Source: an uncultured Rhodospirillales bacterium (lineage in GTDB: Bacteria; Pseudomonadota; Alphaproteobacteria; Acetobacterales; Acetobacteraceae). Taken from it: a stretch of DNA of 13,113 nucleotides. The notes below the pieces were generated by a model, which did not search any database, was not told where the DNA came from, and was given only the letters and a program-made list of their open reading frames with translations. Shown here one piece after another: positions 1 to 8,378 of the stretch. The DNA lies in the NCBI GenBank assembly GCA_903928045.1, contig CAIYPH010000046.1:1-13113 (forward strand). Reading direction: 5' to 3'. Numbering within the stretch: the stretch's first letter is position 1; each line of letters starts with the position of its first letter. A program made the translations under genes and the position numbers.

Positions 1-15
1 ACCAAAAAAACTTTC
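1..15 (-). repeat. A/T-rich intergenic repeat unit A, cut by window edge
   Basis: Read on the minus strand, these bases give GAAAGTTTTTTTGGT. This matches the start of the complete unit at 9488-9535, which has AAAAGTTTTTTTGGTTC. The rest of the unit lies outside the window. It points away from unit B at 54-110, with about 40 unlike bases between them, so the two form a head-to-head composite. Confidence 0.6.
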
Positions 16-53
16 ACCCATTTGGTTCGGAGTTGCCCGGAGAGACACCGAGA

Positions 54-110
54 CAAACGGATAAAAGTTTTTTGCTTCTTTTTTTCAAAATAGAAGCGCT
101 TCCTTCCCTC
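54..110 (+). repeat. A/T-rich hairpin repeat unit B, inverted copy of 9381-9436
   Basis: The unit runs from GGATAAAAG through GTTTTTTGCTTC and a T-tract to GAAGCGCTTCCTTCC. It contains a hairpin with outer arms GCTTCT (74-79) and AGAAGC (92-97), T/A pairs inside, and then the perfect palindrome GAAGCGCTTC (93-102). The minus-strand reading of 9381-9436 is nearly identical over about 54 bases, with only a few substitutions and an indel. The unit lies 34 bases past the stop of the molybdenum hydroxylase large subunit. In the direction of that gene the hairpin is followed by A's and not T's, so it is not a classical intrinsic terminator. It looks like an interspersed intergenic repeat of this genome; its role is unknown. 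Confidence 0.75.
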
Positions 111-143
111 AATCTTCCTTACAACCCGCCCCTGAACAAAGCG

Positions 144-2225
144 TTACGCCAGCAATGCCGCCGCGACGCGTTCGCGCGTGAGCGGCATGGAGTGGATGCG
201 GGTGCCGAGGGCGTGGGCCACGGCGTTGCCGATGGCGGCAGCGGTGGGGCCCATGGTGCATTCGCCCATGCCGAGGGGCGGGACGTCACCGGGGTCGAGC
301 AAAGTGGTGGTGATTTCGGGGATTTCGGAGAAGCGGAGGATGGGGTAGTCGGCCCAGCCGCGCGAGGCGATGCCGTCGGGGCCGAGGCGGATTCGTTCCT
401 TCAGGGTCATGCTGGCGGCCTGGATGATACCGCCGTCGAGCTGATTGCGGGCGCCATCGGGGTTGATGACCAGGCCGCCATCGGCGGCGCACCAGGCGCG
501 GCGGAGGCGGATTTCGGTATCGACTTCGACTTCCATGACCACGGCGGCGTAGGCGCTGCGGTTCTTGTAGCGGCCGAGGCCGAGGCCGAGCCCCCTGCCC
601 TCGCCGCCTCGCCCGCGGGCCGGCCAGTTGGCCATGGCGGCGGCGGCGGTGAGCACATTGCGGGCGCGGGGGTCGGAGAGGAGGCGGAGCCGGTAGTCCA
701 GCGGGTCGATGCCGGCGCGGCTGGCGAGGTCGTCGAGGAAGGATTCGATGGCGAAGGTGTTGGGCAGCGCGCCGAGGCCGCGGAGCGCGGAGGTGCGGAT
801 GGGCGGGCGCTGGACGATATGGACGTCGAGCGTGAGGTTGGGGATGTCATAAAGCGGGATGGCGTTGCGGCTGGCGCCGCCGCCGCCGTCAGGGTGGGGG
901 TCGTGGTGTTCGGGGTCGGCGGGCGGGTCGGGCAGGGATTGCACCGGCAGCATGCAGGCGAAATGCGAGCGGGCGACGTGGGGGGCGGACCAGATGGTGG
1001 TCACCCAATCCGCCGGGAGGCCATCGGCGCCGAGCGTCGCCTCGATGGTGACGGACATCGCGGTGCCGGCGGGCTCATGGGTGAATTCATCGGCGCGGCC
1101 CCATAGGACGCGGATGGGCGGGCCGGGGTTTAGCGTGGCGAGGAGGGCGGCTTCGGCGGCGGCGTCATCGGCGCCGTTCTGGCCGTAGCAGCCGGCGCCC
1201 TGGGCGTGGCGGACGGAGATGGCGGTTTCCGGGAGGTTGGTGAGGCCGGCGAGGTGGCGGCGCAGGAGGTAGACGCCCTGGGTGTGGGACCACACGGTGA
1301 GGTGGGCGCCGTCGCATTGCGCGATGGCGACGGAGGGGCCGAGCGTGCCGTGCGAGATATAGGGGCGGGTGTAGGTGGCGCTGACGCGCTCGCCGGCGGC
1401 GCGAGGGGCTTCGCGGAAGCGGGCGTGGATCGCGGGTTGGCCGACCAGGTAGTCGGCCTCGCCCATGTCGGGGGTGACGGGGCGGCCGCCCTGCCAGCCC
1501 GGCTTGGCGGCGGCGTGGGCGGCGCGGGCCTGGGCTTCGCTTGGGGCCAGCACGGCGGCGAAATCGCCGCGGCGGAGGAAGGTGGCGCCGACGCGGGTGA
1601 TGGCGGCTTCGTCGACGCCGGCCAGGGTGGCGCCGATCAATGGGGGGTGGAGTACGCGGCCGTGCAGCAGGCCGGGCAGGGTCATGTCATGCAGGAAGCC
1701 GGCGCCGTTGAGCTTGGCCGGCAGGTCGAGGCGCGGCACGTCGGTGCCGATGAGGCGATGGGCGGCGCGCGGCTTGAGGGGGGCGGCGCCGGTGATGGCG
1801 CGATCGAGGGGGACGGCGAGGGACCAGTAGTCGAGCCCGGTGGGGGCGCCGTTTTCGGTGATGGCGCCGTCCTCGACGGCGAGGGTGGCGGCGGGGCGGC
1901 CGAGGCGGGTGGCGGCTTCGGCGAGCATGAGGGCGCGCACCTCGGCGCAGACGATGCGCAGCGAGGTGCCGGACATCTCGACTGACATGGAGCCGGTGGT
2001 CATCCCCTCATCCGGCGCTGTATCGGTATCGCCGGCGGTGAGCGCGAGGCGGGAGAGGGTGATGTCGAGCTCATCGGCGGCGATTTGCGCCAGCGCGGTG
2101 GCGATGCCCTGGCCGATCTCGATTTTGCCGGCGCGGACGTGGACGGCGCCGCCGGGGCGGAAGCTGATCCATCGGTCGAGCGTGGGATTGTCCTGCAGGC
2201 TCTTGGGCAGGGTGTTGGCGATCAT
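144..2225 (-). CDS. Molybdenum hydroxylase large (molybdopterin-binding) subunit, xanthine dehydrogenase/aldehyde oxidase family
   Basis: This 693-residue protein belongs to the CoxL/XDH family (COG1529), in the two-subunit IorB/NicB-like group. It would bind the Mo-pterin cytosine dinucleotide cofactor and hydroxylate an N-heterocycle or aldehyde using water. Visible marks are GQG at residues 38-40 in the first cofactor-contact segment, GCYGQNGADDAA in the middle, RTSALRGLGALPNTFAIE in the second half, and GMGECTMGPTAAAIGNAV from residue 652. Glu655 there is the expected counterpart of the catalytic Glu of xanthine oxidase. The ATG at 2225 was chosen because it overlaps the TGA of the [2Fe-2S] gene (ATGA) and follows a G-rich run. 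The frame stays open upstream, but only as a shadow of that gene. At 693 residues it is somewhat short for the group. No C-terminal cytochrome c domain (as in NicB), signal peptide, or XdhC/MobA-like maturation gene is seen nearby. The substrate is not predictable. Confidence 0.93.
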   Translation of the reverse strand: MIANTLPKSLQDNPTLDRWISFRPGGAVHVRAGKIEIGQGIATALAQIAADELDITLSRLALTAGDTDTAPDEGMTTGSMSVEMSGTSLRIVCAEVRALMLAEAATRLGRPAATLAVEDGAITENGAPTGLDYWSLAVPLDRAITGAAPLKPRAAHRLIGTDVPRLDLPAKLNGAGFLHDMTLPGLLHGRVLHPPLIGATLAGVDEAAITRVGATFLRRGDFAAVLAPSEAQARAAHAAAKPGWQGGRPVTPDMGEADYLVGQPAIHARFREAPRAAGERVSATYTRPYISHGTLGPSVAIAQCDGAHLTVWSHTQGVYLLRRHLAGLTNLPETAISVRHAQGAGCYGQNGADDAAAEAALLATLNPGPPIRVLWGRADEFTHEPAGTAMSVTIEATLGADGLPADWVTTIWSAPHVARSHFACMLPVQSLPDPPADPEHHDPHPDGGGGASRNAIPLYDIPNLTLDVHIVQRPPIRTSALRGLGALPNTFAIESFLDDLASRAGIDPLDYRLRLLSDPRARNVLTAAAAMANWPARGRGGEGRGLGLGLGRYKNRSAYAAVVMEVEVDTEIRLRRAWCAADGGLVINPDGARNQLDGGIIQAASMTLKERIRLGPDGIASRGWADYPILRFSEIPEITTTLLDPGDVPPLGMGECTMGPTAAAIGNAVAHALGTRIHSMPLTRERVAAALLA

Positions 2226-2668
2226 GCTGCCCCCCGCGCGGCGCGGAGAATGGCGGCGATGATGCGGGGGTGGGAGCCGCAGCGGCAGAGATTGCCGTCG
2301 AGTGCTTCGACGATCGCAGCGCGGTCCGGCGCTGGACTGCGGGCGAGCAGCGCGGTGGCGGCGACCAGCATGCCGGAGAGGCAGTAGCCGCATTGGCCGG
2401 CTTGTTCGGCGAGGAAGGCATCGCGGATGTAGGAGGGGATGGCTTCGGCGGTGGTGACGGCGCGGCCTTGGAGGGTGACGGTCTCGCGGCCGCAGGCGTG
2501 GACGGGGGCGCCGTCGATGAGGACCAGGCAGGCCCCGCATTGCTCCTCGCCGCAGCCGTAGCGGGTGGCGGTGAGGCCGCGGCCGGTGCGCAGCGTGTCG
2601 ATGAGGAGGTCGCCGGGGTTGGCGGGGAGGGTGACGGGGGCGCCGTTGAGGGTGAAGGACGTGCTCAT
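2222..2668 (-). CDS. Molybdenum hydroxylase small subunit with two [2Fe-2S] clusters
   Basis: This 148-residue protein has the two-domain layout of XDH/aldehyde oxidase ferredoxin subunits (COG2080; IorA, NicA, CoxS). The plant-type ferredoxin domain carries Cys39, Cys44, Cys47 and Cys59 (motif GCGEEQCGACLVL). The helical domain carries Cys93, Cys96, Cys128 and Cys130 (GQCGYCLSGM and NLCRCGSHPRI). All eight ligands are present, so it should carry electrons from the Mo site to an outside acceptor. The ATG at 2668 (MSTSFTLNG) fits the family N-terminus. The frame stays open upstream, but that part is low-complexity Pro/Ala and unlike the family. No clear Shine-Dalgarno precedes the start. It is the promoter-proximal gene of the pair and is divergent from the toxin-antitoxin operon, 101 bases away. 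The final electron acceptor is not encoded in this window. Confidence 0.95.
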   Translation of the reverse strand: MSTSFTLNGAPVTLPANPGDLLIDTLRTGRGLTATRYGCGEEQCGACLVLIDGAPVHACGRETVTLQGRAVTTAEAIPSYIRDAFLAEQAGQCGYCLSGMLVAATALLARSPAPDRAAIVEALDGNLCRCGSHPRIIAAILRAARGAA

Positions 2669-2714
2669 GGCGCAAGGAGACGCGCAGGGCGGCGGGGCGT
2701 CAAGCGGGTGGGCG

Positions 2715-2743
2715 TTGACAGGGCACGGCGGCGTCGGCATCGT
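2715..2743 (+). promoter_or_regulatory. Possible sigma-70 type promoter of the toxin-antitoxin operon
   Basis: A perfect TTGACA -35 hexamer lies at 2715-2720. At 17-bp spacing, the -10 position (2738-2743) reads CATCGT, which is a poor match. Transcription would then begin near 2750, inside the 14-bp palindrome, leaving a leader of about 20 bases with a GGAGG before the ATG. The -35 box is clear; the -10 is weak, so this is tentative. Confidence 0.4.
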
Positions 2744-2757
2744 GGTTACATGTAACC
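2744..2757 (+). promoter_or_regulatory. Perfect 14-bp palindrome, probable autoregulatory operator of the toxin-antitoxin operon
   Basis: The sequence GGTTACATGTAACC is a perfect palindrome ending 12 bases before the antitoxin ATG at 2770. It covers the predicted transcription start. Type II antitoxins commonly bind such dyads, alone or with the toxin, to repress their own operon. The binding protein is inferred to be the DUF3018 antitoxin encoded just downstream. Confidence 0.6.
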
Positions 2758-2769
2758 GTGGAGGCGGCG

Positions 2770-2991
2770 ATGGTGACGTCAACAGCGGGATCGTCCCGCG
2801 ACAAGGTGCGGGCGCATCGTGAGCGGTTGCGCGCGTTGGGGCTGCGGCCGGTGCAGGTCTGGGTGCCCGATGTGCGCTCGGCAAGCTTCAAGGCCGAGGC
2901 GCATCGGCAGAGCCTGGCCGTGGCCGGATCGCATGGGGCGGCTGACGATCAGGCGTTCATCGACGCGGTGTCCGACTGGCCGAACGATTGA
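2770..2991 (+). CDS. DUF3018 / MazE-family antitoxin
   Basis: This 73-residue protein has the DUF3018 pattern seen in antitoxins paired with PemK/MazF toxins: a basic N-terminal helix (RDKVRAHRERLRALGLRP), the motif VQVWVPDVRS, then an acidic tail ending AFIDAVSDW. By family, the N-terminal part binds DNA and the acidic C-terminal part wraps and blocks the toxin. An in-frame GTG exists at 2758. I chose the ATG at 2770 because GGAGG at 2760-2764 sits five bases before it, and because the GTG would directly abut the palindromic operator and lack an upstream ribosome site. Its TGA overlaps the ATG of the toxin by one base (TGATG), so the two are translationally coupled. Family assignment is firm; activity is inferred. 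Confidence 0.88.
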   Translation: MVTSTAGSSRDKVRAHRERLRALGLRPVQVWVPDVRSASFKAEAHRQSLAVAGSHGAADDQAFIDAVSDWPND

Positions 2992-3329
2992 TGCGGGGCG
3001 AGATCTGGACGGTATCGGGCGGCGGAGACTATGCCGGCAAGCCGCGCCCGGCGGTGATCGTGCAGGAAGATGGGTTCGACGCCACGCAATCGGTGACGAT
3101 CTGCGCCTTCACAACCGACCCAACCGAGGCGCCGCTGGTGCGGCTTGCCGTCGCGCCCAATGCAACCAACGGGTTACGGGCGCCGTGCCGGCTGATGGTG
3201 GACAAGATCACCACAGTGGCGCGGGCGAGACTCGGCACGCGGGTTGGGCGTTTGGACGACGAGGATGTGGTGCGGCTCAACCGGGCGATGCTGGTGTTCC
3301 TGGGGTTGGCGGTGCCGGGGCGGCGGTAG
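2991..3329 (+). CDS. mazF: MazF/PemK-family toxin (endoribonuclease)
   Basis: This 112-residue protein has the size and motif order of MazF/PemK toxins. These are MGEIW-like RGEIWTV at the N-terminus, KPRPAVIVQ (Arg19-Pro20), the strand VTICAFTT, and a C-terminal DKITTVARARLGTRVGRL followed by a helix ending in MLVFLGL. Family members are ribonucleases that cut single-stranded RNA at short sequences and stop growth when the antitoxin is lost. The ATG at 2991 overlaps the antitoxin stop and has no Shine-Dalgarno of its own, which fits coupling. A TTG one codon upstream is a less likely start. The gene is convergent with the DppF-like ATPase gene: the two TAG stops are only 13 bases apart and lie in opposite arms of a hairpin. 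The frame is intact, so the system may be functional. Its cleavage sequence cannot be predicted. Confidence 0.9.
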   Translation: MRGEIWTVSGGGDYAGKPRPAVIVQEDGFDATQSVTICAFTTDPTEAPLVRLAVAPNATNGLRAPCRLMVDKITTVARARLGTRVGRLDDEDVVRLNRAMLVFLGLAVPGRR

Positions 3330-3347
3330 GCGGGAGCCGCCCCTACC
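3325..3347. terminator. Hairpin between convergent genes, possible bidirectional terminator
   Basis: GGCGG (3329-3333), loop GAG, and CCGCC (3337-3341) form a stem. After a two-base bulge it extends by GGTA (3325-3328) pairing with TACC (3344-3347). The stem holds the TAG stop of the toxin in one arm and the TAG stop of the DppF-like gene in the other. There is no T-run on either side, so intrinsic termination is uncertain. It may instead shield 3' ends or block converging polymerases. Confidence 0.4.
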
Positions 3348-4421
3348 CCGCCGTCGCCGCAATTCGCCCGCGCCGCTCGGCATAGAGCGCCATGCGCTTG
3401 GCGGTGTTGGCGCTGGTGGCGTGGACCTCGTCGGCGCCGACCGGGGGTGGCAGGGCCTCGGCGTTGTGGCAGGCGGCCTGGTGACCGTCGGCGAGGGTGC
3501 GCAGCGGCGGGTCGTCGCGGCGGCATACGTCGGTGGCGAAGGCGCAGCGGGTGTTGAAGCGGCAGCCCGGCGGCGGGTTCATCGGGCTCGGGACGTCGCC
3601 GCCGGGGATTTGGCGGCCGCCTTTGCGATGGGGGTCGGGGCGGGGGATGGCGGCGAGGAGGGTGCGCGTATAGGGGTGGCGGGGATGGGCGAAGAGCTCG
3701 TTCTTGCCGGCGATTTCGACGATTTTGCCGAGATACATCACGGCCACGCGGTCGGCGGCGTGCTTCACCACCGCGAGGTCGTGCGCGATGAAGAGGTAGG
3801 AGAGGCCGAGGCGGGATTGCAGGTCTTTCAGCAGGTTGATCACCTGGGCCTGGATCGACACGTCGAGTGCCGAGACCGGTTCGTCGCAGACGATGAGGGC
3901 GGGTTCCACCGCGAGGGCGCGGGCGATGCCGATGCGCTGGCGCTGGCCGCCGGAGAATTCATGCGGGTAGCGGGCGGCGTGATACTCGGCGAGGCCGACG
4001 AGGCCGAGGAGTTCCTTCACGCGGGCTTTCCGAGATTCGGCGTCACCGATTTCGTGGACGACGAGGGGTTCCTCCAGGATGTCGCCGACGGTCATGCGCG
4101 GGTTGAGCGAGGCGAAAGGGTCCTGGAAGACGATCTGCATGCGGCGGCGGAGCTTGCGGAGCGGCGCGCCGGTCATCTCCGAGATGTCGGTGCCTTCGAA
4201 GTAGACGCTGCCGGCGGTGGCCTCGATGAGGCGGAGCACCAGGCGGGCGGTGGTGGATTTGCCGCAGCCGGATTCGCCGACGAGCGCCAGGGTTTCGCCG
4301 CGGGCGAGTTTGAAGGAGACGCCGTCGACGGCGCGCACGGTGCCGACGGTGCGGGACATCACCAGGCCCTTCTTGACCGGGTAGTGCTTGGCGAGGTTCT
4401 CGACCTCGAGAAGGGGCTTGC

Positions 4422-4425
<4 letters not shown>
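3343..4425 (-). CDS. DppF/OppF-like oligopeptide/dipeptide ABC transporter ATPase
   Basis: This 360-residue cytoplasmic ATPase belongs to the peptide/nickel/opine importer class. Walker A is GESGCGKST (residues 50-58), the Q-loop is FQDP (100-103), the signature is SGGQRQR (158-164), Walker B is LIVCDEP (177-183) with catalytic Glu182, and the switch is His215. All key residues are present. The C-terminal oligo_HPY region has Cys288, Cys294, Cys301 and Cys319, with spacing x5, x6, x17. That is the pattern proposed or shown to hold an iron-sulfur cluster in related Opp/Dpp ATPases. About 40 residues follow, more than usual. The ATG overlaps the stop of the DppD-like gene (ATGA) and has a GGGGAG eight bases upstream. 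It is the last gene of the amidohydrolase operon. No permease or binding protein is next to it. Confidence 0.93.
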
Positions 4426-5420
<995 letters not shown>

Positions 5421-5425
5421 GCGGG

Positions 5426-6859
5426 TCACAGGGTCCGGAAAGTGGGAGGGCTGAGCTGGTCGACGTGCCGGTGGTTCCAGTCGTGCCGCGGCACGTCGGC
5501 CATCACGCGTTTTTGGGCCTCGTGCAGCGAGGCTGCCGCGGCCACGTAGTCTATGGTGAGCAGTTTGCCGTCCTGCACCACCATCTGTCCATCGACGATC
5601 ACGCTGTGCACGGCGCGATCGCCGGCGGCGTAGATCAGCGAGCGCAGCGGGTCGCGCGCCGGGCGCATGCGGGGGTTGGTGACGTCGACCAGCACCATGT
5701 CGGCGCGGCAATGGGGCGCGAGGCGACCGATGTCGTCGCGGCCGAGGGCACGGGCACCGCCGGTGGTCACGGCGGCGAAGAGGTCGTTGCTGGTGAGCGT
5801 GCGCGGATCGGTCGCCTGGGTGCGGGCGAGATAGGCGGCGAGGCGCATCTCGTCGAGCATGTTGTGGGGGTAGGTATCGGTGCCGATGCCGATATTCACG
5901 CCGGCGCGGCGGTAGCGGCCGATGTCCTTCAGCGTCATGCCGCGCCGCGCGAAGACGGTGGGGCAATGGGCGACGGTGGTGCCGGTGTCGGCGAGGATCG
6001 AGAGGTCGCGCTTGGTGTGCCAGGGGGTCGAGGGGTGGTCGTCGAGGAAAATGCCATGGCCGACGATGGCGCGCTCGTTGAGCAGGCCGAGATGCTCCAG
6101 CCAGCCGATCGGGGTGAAACCGTGGCGGCGGGTGATTTCGTGGAATTCGCTGACTGCCTGGGCGGCGTGGATCTGCCAGGAGACGCCGCGGGCCTTGGCC
6201 TCCTGGCTGCTTTCGCGCAGCAGCGTCTCCGTGCAGGTGTCGATCTGCGAGGGGACGACCATGCCGAACAGGCGGCCGGAGGGGTGCTGCTCGGCGCGCT
6301 CGATCAGCGAGAGGGCCTCGGCCATCGCCTTTTCGCCGGCCTTCTCGTTCCACTCATATTCCACGACATGGCCGTTTTTCGTGTACCAGCGGGCCGAGCG
6401 GAACATCGGCGCGATGCAGACGCGCATGCCCGACTCCGCCAGCAGATCGAGCCAGCCGGGATGGGCCATCGAGAGGTCGGCCAGGGTGGTGACGCCGGAG
6501 AGCAGCAGTTCGGACAGCGCGACACGCACGCAGGCGTGCACCTCCTCGCCCTGGCCACGGAAGATCGGGAGATATTCGTAGAGCGAGGAGTTGTAGAACC
6601 CGGGCGAGCCGACCTCGTCGGTCAGGCCCTTGTTCATCGGCTCCGAGGAGGGGTGAGAGTGGATGTTGATCAGGCCGGGCATCACCATGAAGCCGGCGCC
6701 GTCGATCACCGAGTCCGCTGCACCTTCATAGCCGCGGCCGACGAAGCGGATCACCCCGTCCTCATATGCGACGTCGGCGCCGGGCATGTAGGCGTGGTTC
6801 TTCGCCGAGCTATCCCAGGCGATGACGAAATCGGCGTTGCGAATGAGCGTGGTGGTCAT
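5426..6859 (-). CDS. Metal-dependent amidohydrolase, ATZ/TRZ (COG0402) family, with Gln at the usual catalytic Glu position
   Basis: This 477-residue protein is of normal length for cytosolic deaminases and chlorohydrolases of the SsnA/AtzA/TrzN/MTA-deaminase group. Metal ligands are visible: His67 and His69 (LINIHSHP), His231 (WQIHAAQ), and Asp328 ([10 protein letters not shown]). His268 (VGHGIFLDD) matches the second conserved catalytic His. The N- and C-terminal beta segments ([15 protein letters not shown] and [13 protein letters not shown]) form the composite domain. In AtzA, TrzN and Thermotoga TM0936 a Glu sits three residues after the third metal His; here it is Gln234. The substrate may therefore differ from amino-purines or triazines. 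The ATG at 6859 has AGGAGG four bases upstream. It leads an operon with the two peptide-type ATPases and is divergent from the SHMT-like gene. Exact reaction unknown. Confidence 0.9.
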   Translation of the reverse strand: MTTTLIRNADFVIAWDSSAKNHAYMPGADVAYEDGVIRFVGRGYEGAADSVIDGAGFMVMPGLINIHSHPSSEPMNKGLTDEVGSPGFYNSSLYEYLPIFRGQGEEVHACVRVALSELLLSGVTTLADLSMAHPGWLDLLAESGMRVCIAPMFRSARWYTKNGHVVEYEWNEKAGEKAMAEALSLIERAEQHPSGRLFGMVVPSQIDTCTETLLRESSQEAKARGVSWQIHAAQAVSEFHEITRRHGFTPIGWLEHLGLLNERAIVGHGIFLDDHPSTPWHTKRDLSILADTGTTVAHCPTVFARRGMTLKDIGRYRRAGVNIGIGTDTYPHNMLDEMRLAAYLARTQATDPRTLTSNDLFAAVTTGGARALGRDDIGRLAPHCRADMVLVDVTNPRMRPARDPLRSLIYAAGDRAVHSVIVDGQMVVQDGKLLTIDYVAAAASLHEAQKRVMADVPRHDWNHRHVDQLSPPTFRTL

Positions 6860-6987
6860 GCAGCCTCCTGATCCCGCCCTATAGTCACCGAGGCGGCGCC
6901 CGCGGTCCAGGGGTTCCGCGCGGTTGCTGACGGCAAATTCGGTCTGTATTGCTGGCCCATCGCCCGATAGCCCGCCAAGGAGTCACC
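6860..6987. promoter_or_regulatory. Divergent control region between amidohydrolase operon and SHMT-like gene
   Basis: These 128 bases must hold both promoters. On the minus strand, ACTATAGG around 6880-6888 is a possible -10 ahead of AGGAGG and the amidohydrolase ATG. On the plus strand, TTGCTG (6924-6929) and TATTGC (6947-6952) have 17-bp spacing but match the consensus poorly. AAGGAG (6977-6982) is the ribosome site of the SHMT-like gene. No clear long palindromic operator was seen, and no regulator gene lies next to it. Confidence 0.35.
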
Positions 6988-8313
6988 ATGCCGCATCTCG
7001 CCGCCCGCACCTGGGTTCCCGAAGGGCCGGAGAAATACATCCAATCGATGGCCACGCGCATCTCGGCGCTGGATGCCGACGGGGTGGAGCGCGAGCTGCT
7101 GTCCTACGTCGAGGAGAACCACGCCATCCATGAGCGGGACTGCGTGAACCTCAACCCCGCTACCAACATGATGAACCCCAAGGCCGAGGCGCTACTGTCG
7201 GCGGGCATCGGATCGCGGCCCTCGCTCGGATATCCCGGCGACAAGTATGAGATGGGGCTGGAGGGAATCGAAAAGATCGAGATCCTCTGCGCGGAGCTGG
7301 CGGCCGAGGTGTTCGGCGCCACCCATGCTGAAATCCGCATCGGCTCGGGCGCGCTGGCCAATCTCTACGTGTTCATGGCGACCTTGCAGCCCGGTGATGC
7401 GATGATCGCGCCGCCGGCGACGATCGGTGGCCACGTCACCCACCACGCCGCCGGCGCCGCCGGGCTCTATGGCGTGACGACCCATGCCGCGCCGGTGGAT
7501 CCGGGGGGCTATACCGTCGATGTCGCGGCGCTGCGCGAACAGGCCCGCGCCGTGCGGCCGAAGCTGATCACCATCGGCGGCAGCCTGAACCTGTTCCCCC
7601 ACCCGATCGCCGAGATCCGCAGCATCGCCGACGAGGTCGGCGCCATCGTGATGTTCGACGCGGCGCATCTCTCCGGCATGATCGCCGGGCACGCCTGGCA
7701 GCAGCCGCTGGCCGAGGGCGCGCACATCATGACGATGAGTACATATAAGAGCCTCGGTGGCCCGCCGGCCGGGCTCATCGTCTCCAACGACGCCGGGCTG
7801 ATGCAGCGGGTCGACGCGATCGCCTACCCCGGGCTGACCGCCAATTTCGACGCCGCCAAATCCGCCGCGCTGGCGATGGGGCTGTTGGATTGGAAGGTGC
7901 ATGGCCGCGCCTATGGCGCGCGCATGGGCGAGACGGCGCTGGCCCTGGCCGAGGTACTGGCGCGGCGCGGGCTGCCGGTGTTCGCGCGGGAGCGCGGGTT
8001 GACCCGCTCGCACCAGTTCGCGGTGGAGGCGGCGGCTTACGGCGGCGGGCAGGCGGCGTCCAAGACGCTGCGGGCGGCCAATGTGCTGGCCTGCGGGATC
8101 GGTCTGCCGATCGATGAAGTGGCGGGCGATGTGAACGGGCTGCGGCTCGGCACGCCGGAGATCGTGCGCTGGGGGATGGGGCCTGAGCATATGGACGAAT
8201 TGGCCAGCTACATCGCCGATGCGCTCACCGGGGCGCGCAATGTGCAGTCGATCGCCCATGATGTGACGCGGTTTCGCCGGCCGTTCGATCATTTGCACTA
8301 CATCCGCGGCTGA
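6988..8313 (+). CDS. PLP-dependent serine hydroxymethyltransferase-like enzyme lacking folate-reaction residues
   Basis: This 441-residue fold-type I PLP enzyme aligns with GlyA along its length. Kept residues are Asp224 and His227 (FDAAHLSG, pyridine-ring contacts), Schiff-base Lys254 (STYKSLGGPPAG) and carboxylate-binding Arg386 (NGLRLGTPEIVR). Aligned without gaps to E. coli GlyA around GYPG (residues 81-84), Ser35 is Ala58, Tyr55 is Pro78, Glu57 is Leu80 and Tyr65 is Glu88. The His228 just before the lysine is Tyr253. Glu57, Tyr55 and Tyr65 matter in folate-dependent hydroxymethyl transfer, so classic SHMT activity is doubtful. A folate-independent aldolase, lyase or transaminase-type reaction on a beta-hydroxy or alpha-methyl amino acid is more likely (inference). 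The ATG at 6988 has AAGGAG five bases upstream; an in-frame start at 6949 has none. DenD follows 65 bases downstream and may be co-transcribed. The comparison uses the E. coli sequence recalled from memory. Confidence 0.88.
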   Translation: MPHLAARTWVPEGPEKYIQSMATRISALDADGVERELLSYVEENHAIHERDCVNLNPATNMMNPKAEALLSAGIGSRPSLGYPGDKYEMGLEGIEKIEILCAELAAEVFGATHAEIRIGSGALANLYVFMATLQPGDAMIAPPATIGGHVTHHAAGAAGLYGVTTHAAPVDPGGYTVDVAALREQARAVRPKLITIGGSLNLFPHPIAEIRSIADEVGAIVMFDAAHLSGMIAGHAWQQPLAEGAHIMTMSTYKSLGGPPAGLIVSNDAGLMQRVDAIAYPGLTANFDAAKSAALAMGLLDWKVHGRAYGARMGETALALAEVLARRGLPVFARERGLTRSHQFAVEAAAYGGGQAASKTLRAANVLACGIGLPIDEVAGDVNGLRLGTPEIVRWGMGPEHMDELASYIADALTGARNVQSIAHDVTRFRRPFDHLHYIRG

Positions 8314-8378
8314 GGCGGGGGTTTTCCAAAGGCGGCGGTGGGCCTATTGCGGAGGGCTCGCGAGATATGGAGGAGCGG

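Noticed and set aside
33..1106. Long open frame on the plus strand opposite the molybdenum hydroxylase large subunit, with similar frames to about 2755
   Set aside because: Gly/Ala/Glu-rich low-complexity translation without family motifs. It is the antisense shadow of a firmly identified GC-rich gene.
5465..6871. 468-codon open frame opposite the amidohydrolase
   Set aside because: No recognisable motif, and the amidohydrolase frame has all metal ligands and a strong ribosome site.
7192..8298. 368-codon minus-strand frame opposite the SHMT-like gene
   Set aside because: Arg/His/Gln-rich antisense translation with no family resemblance.
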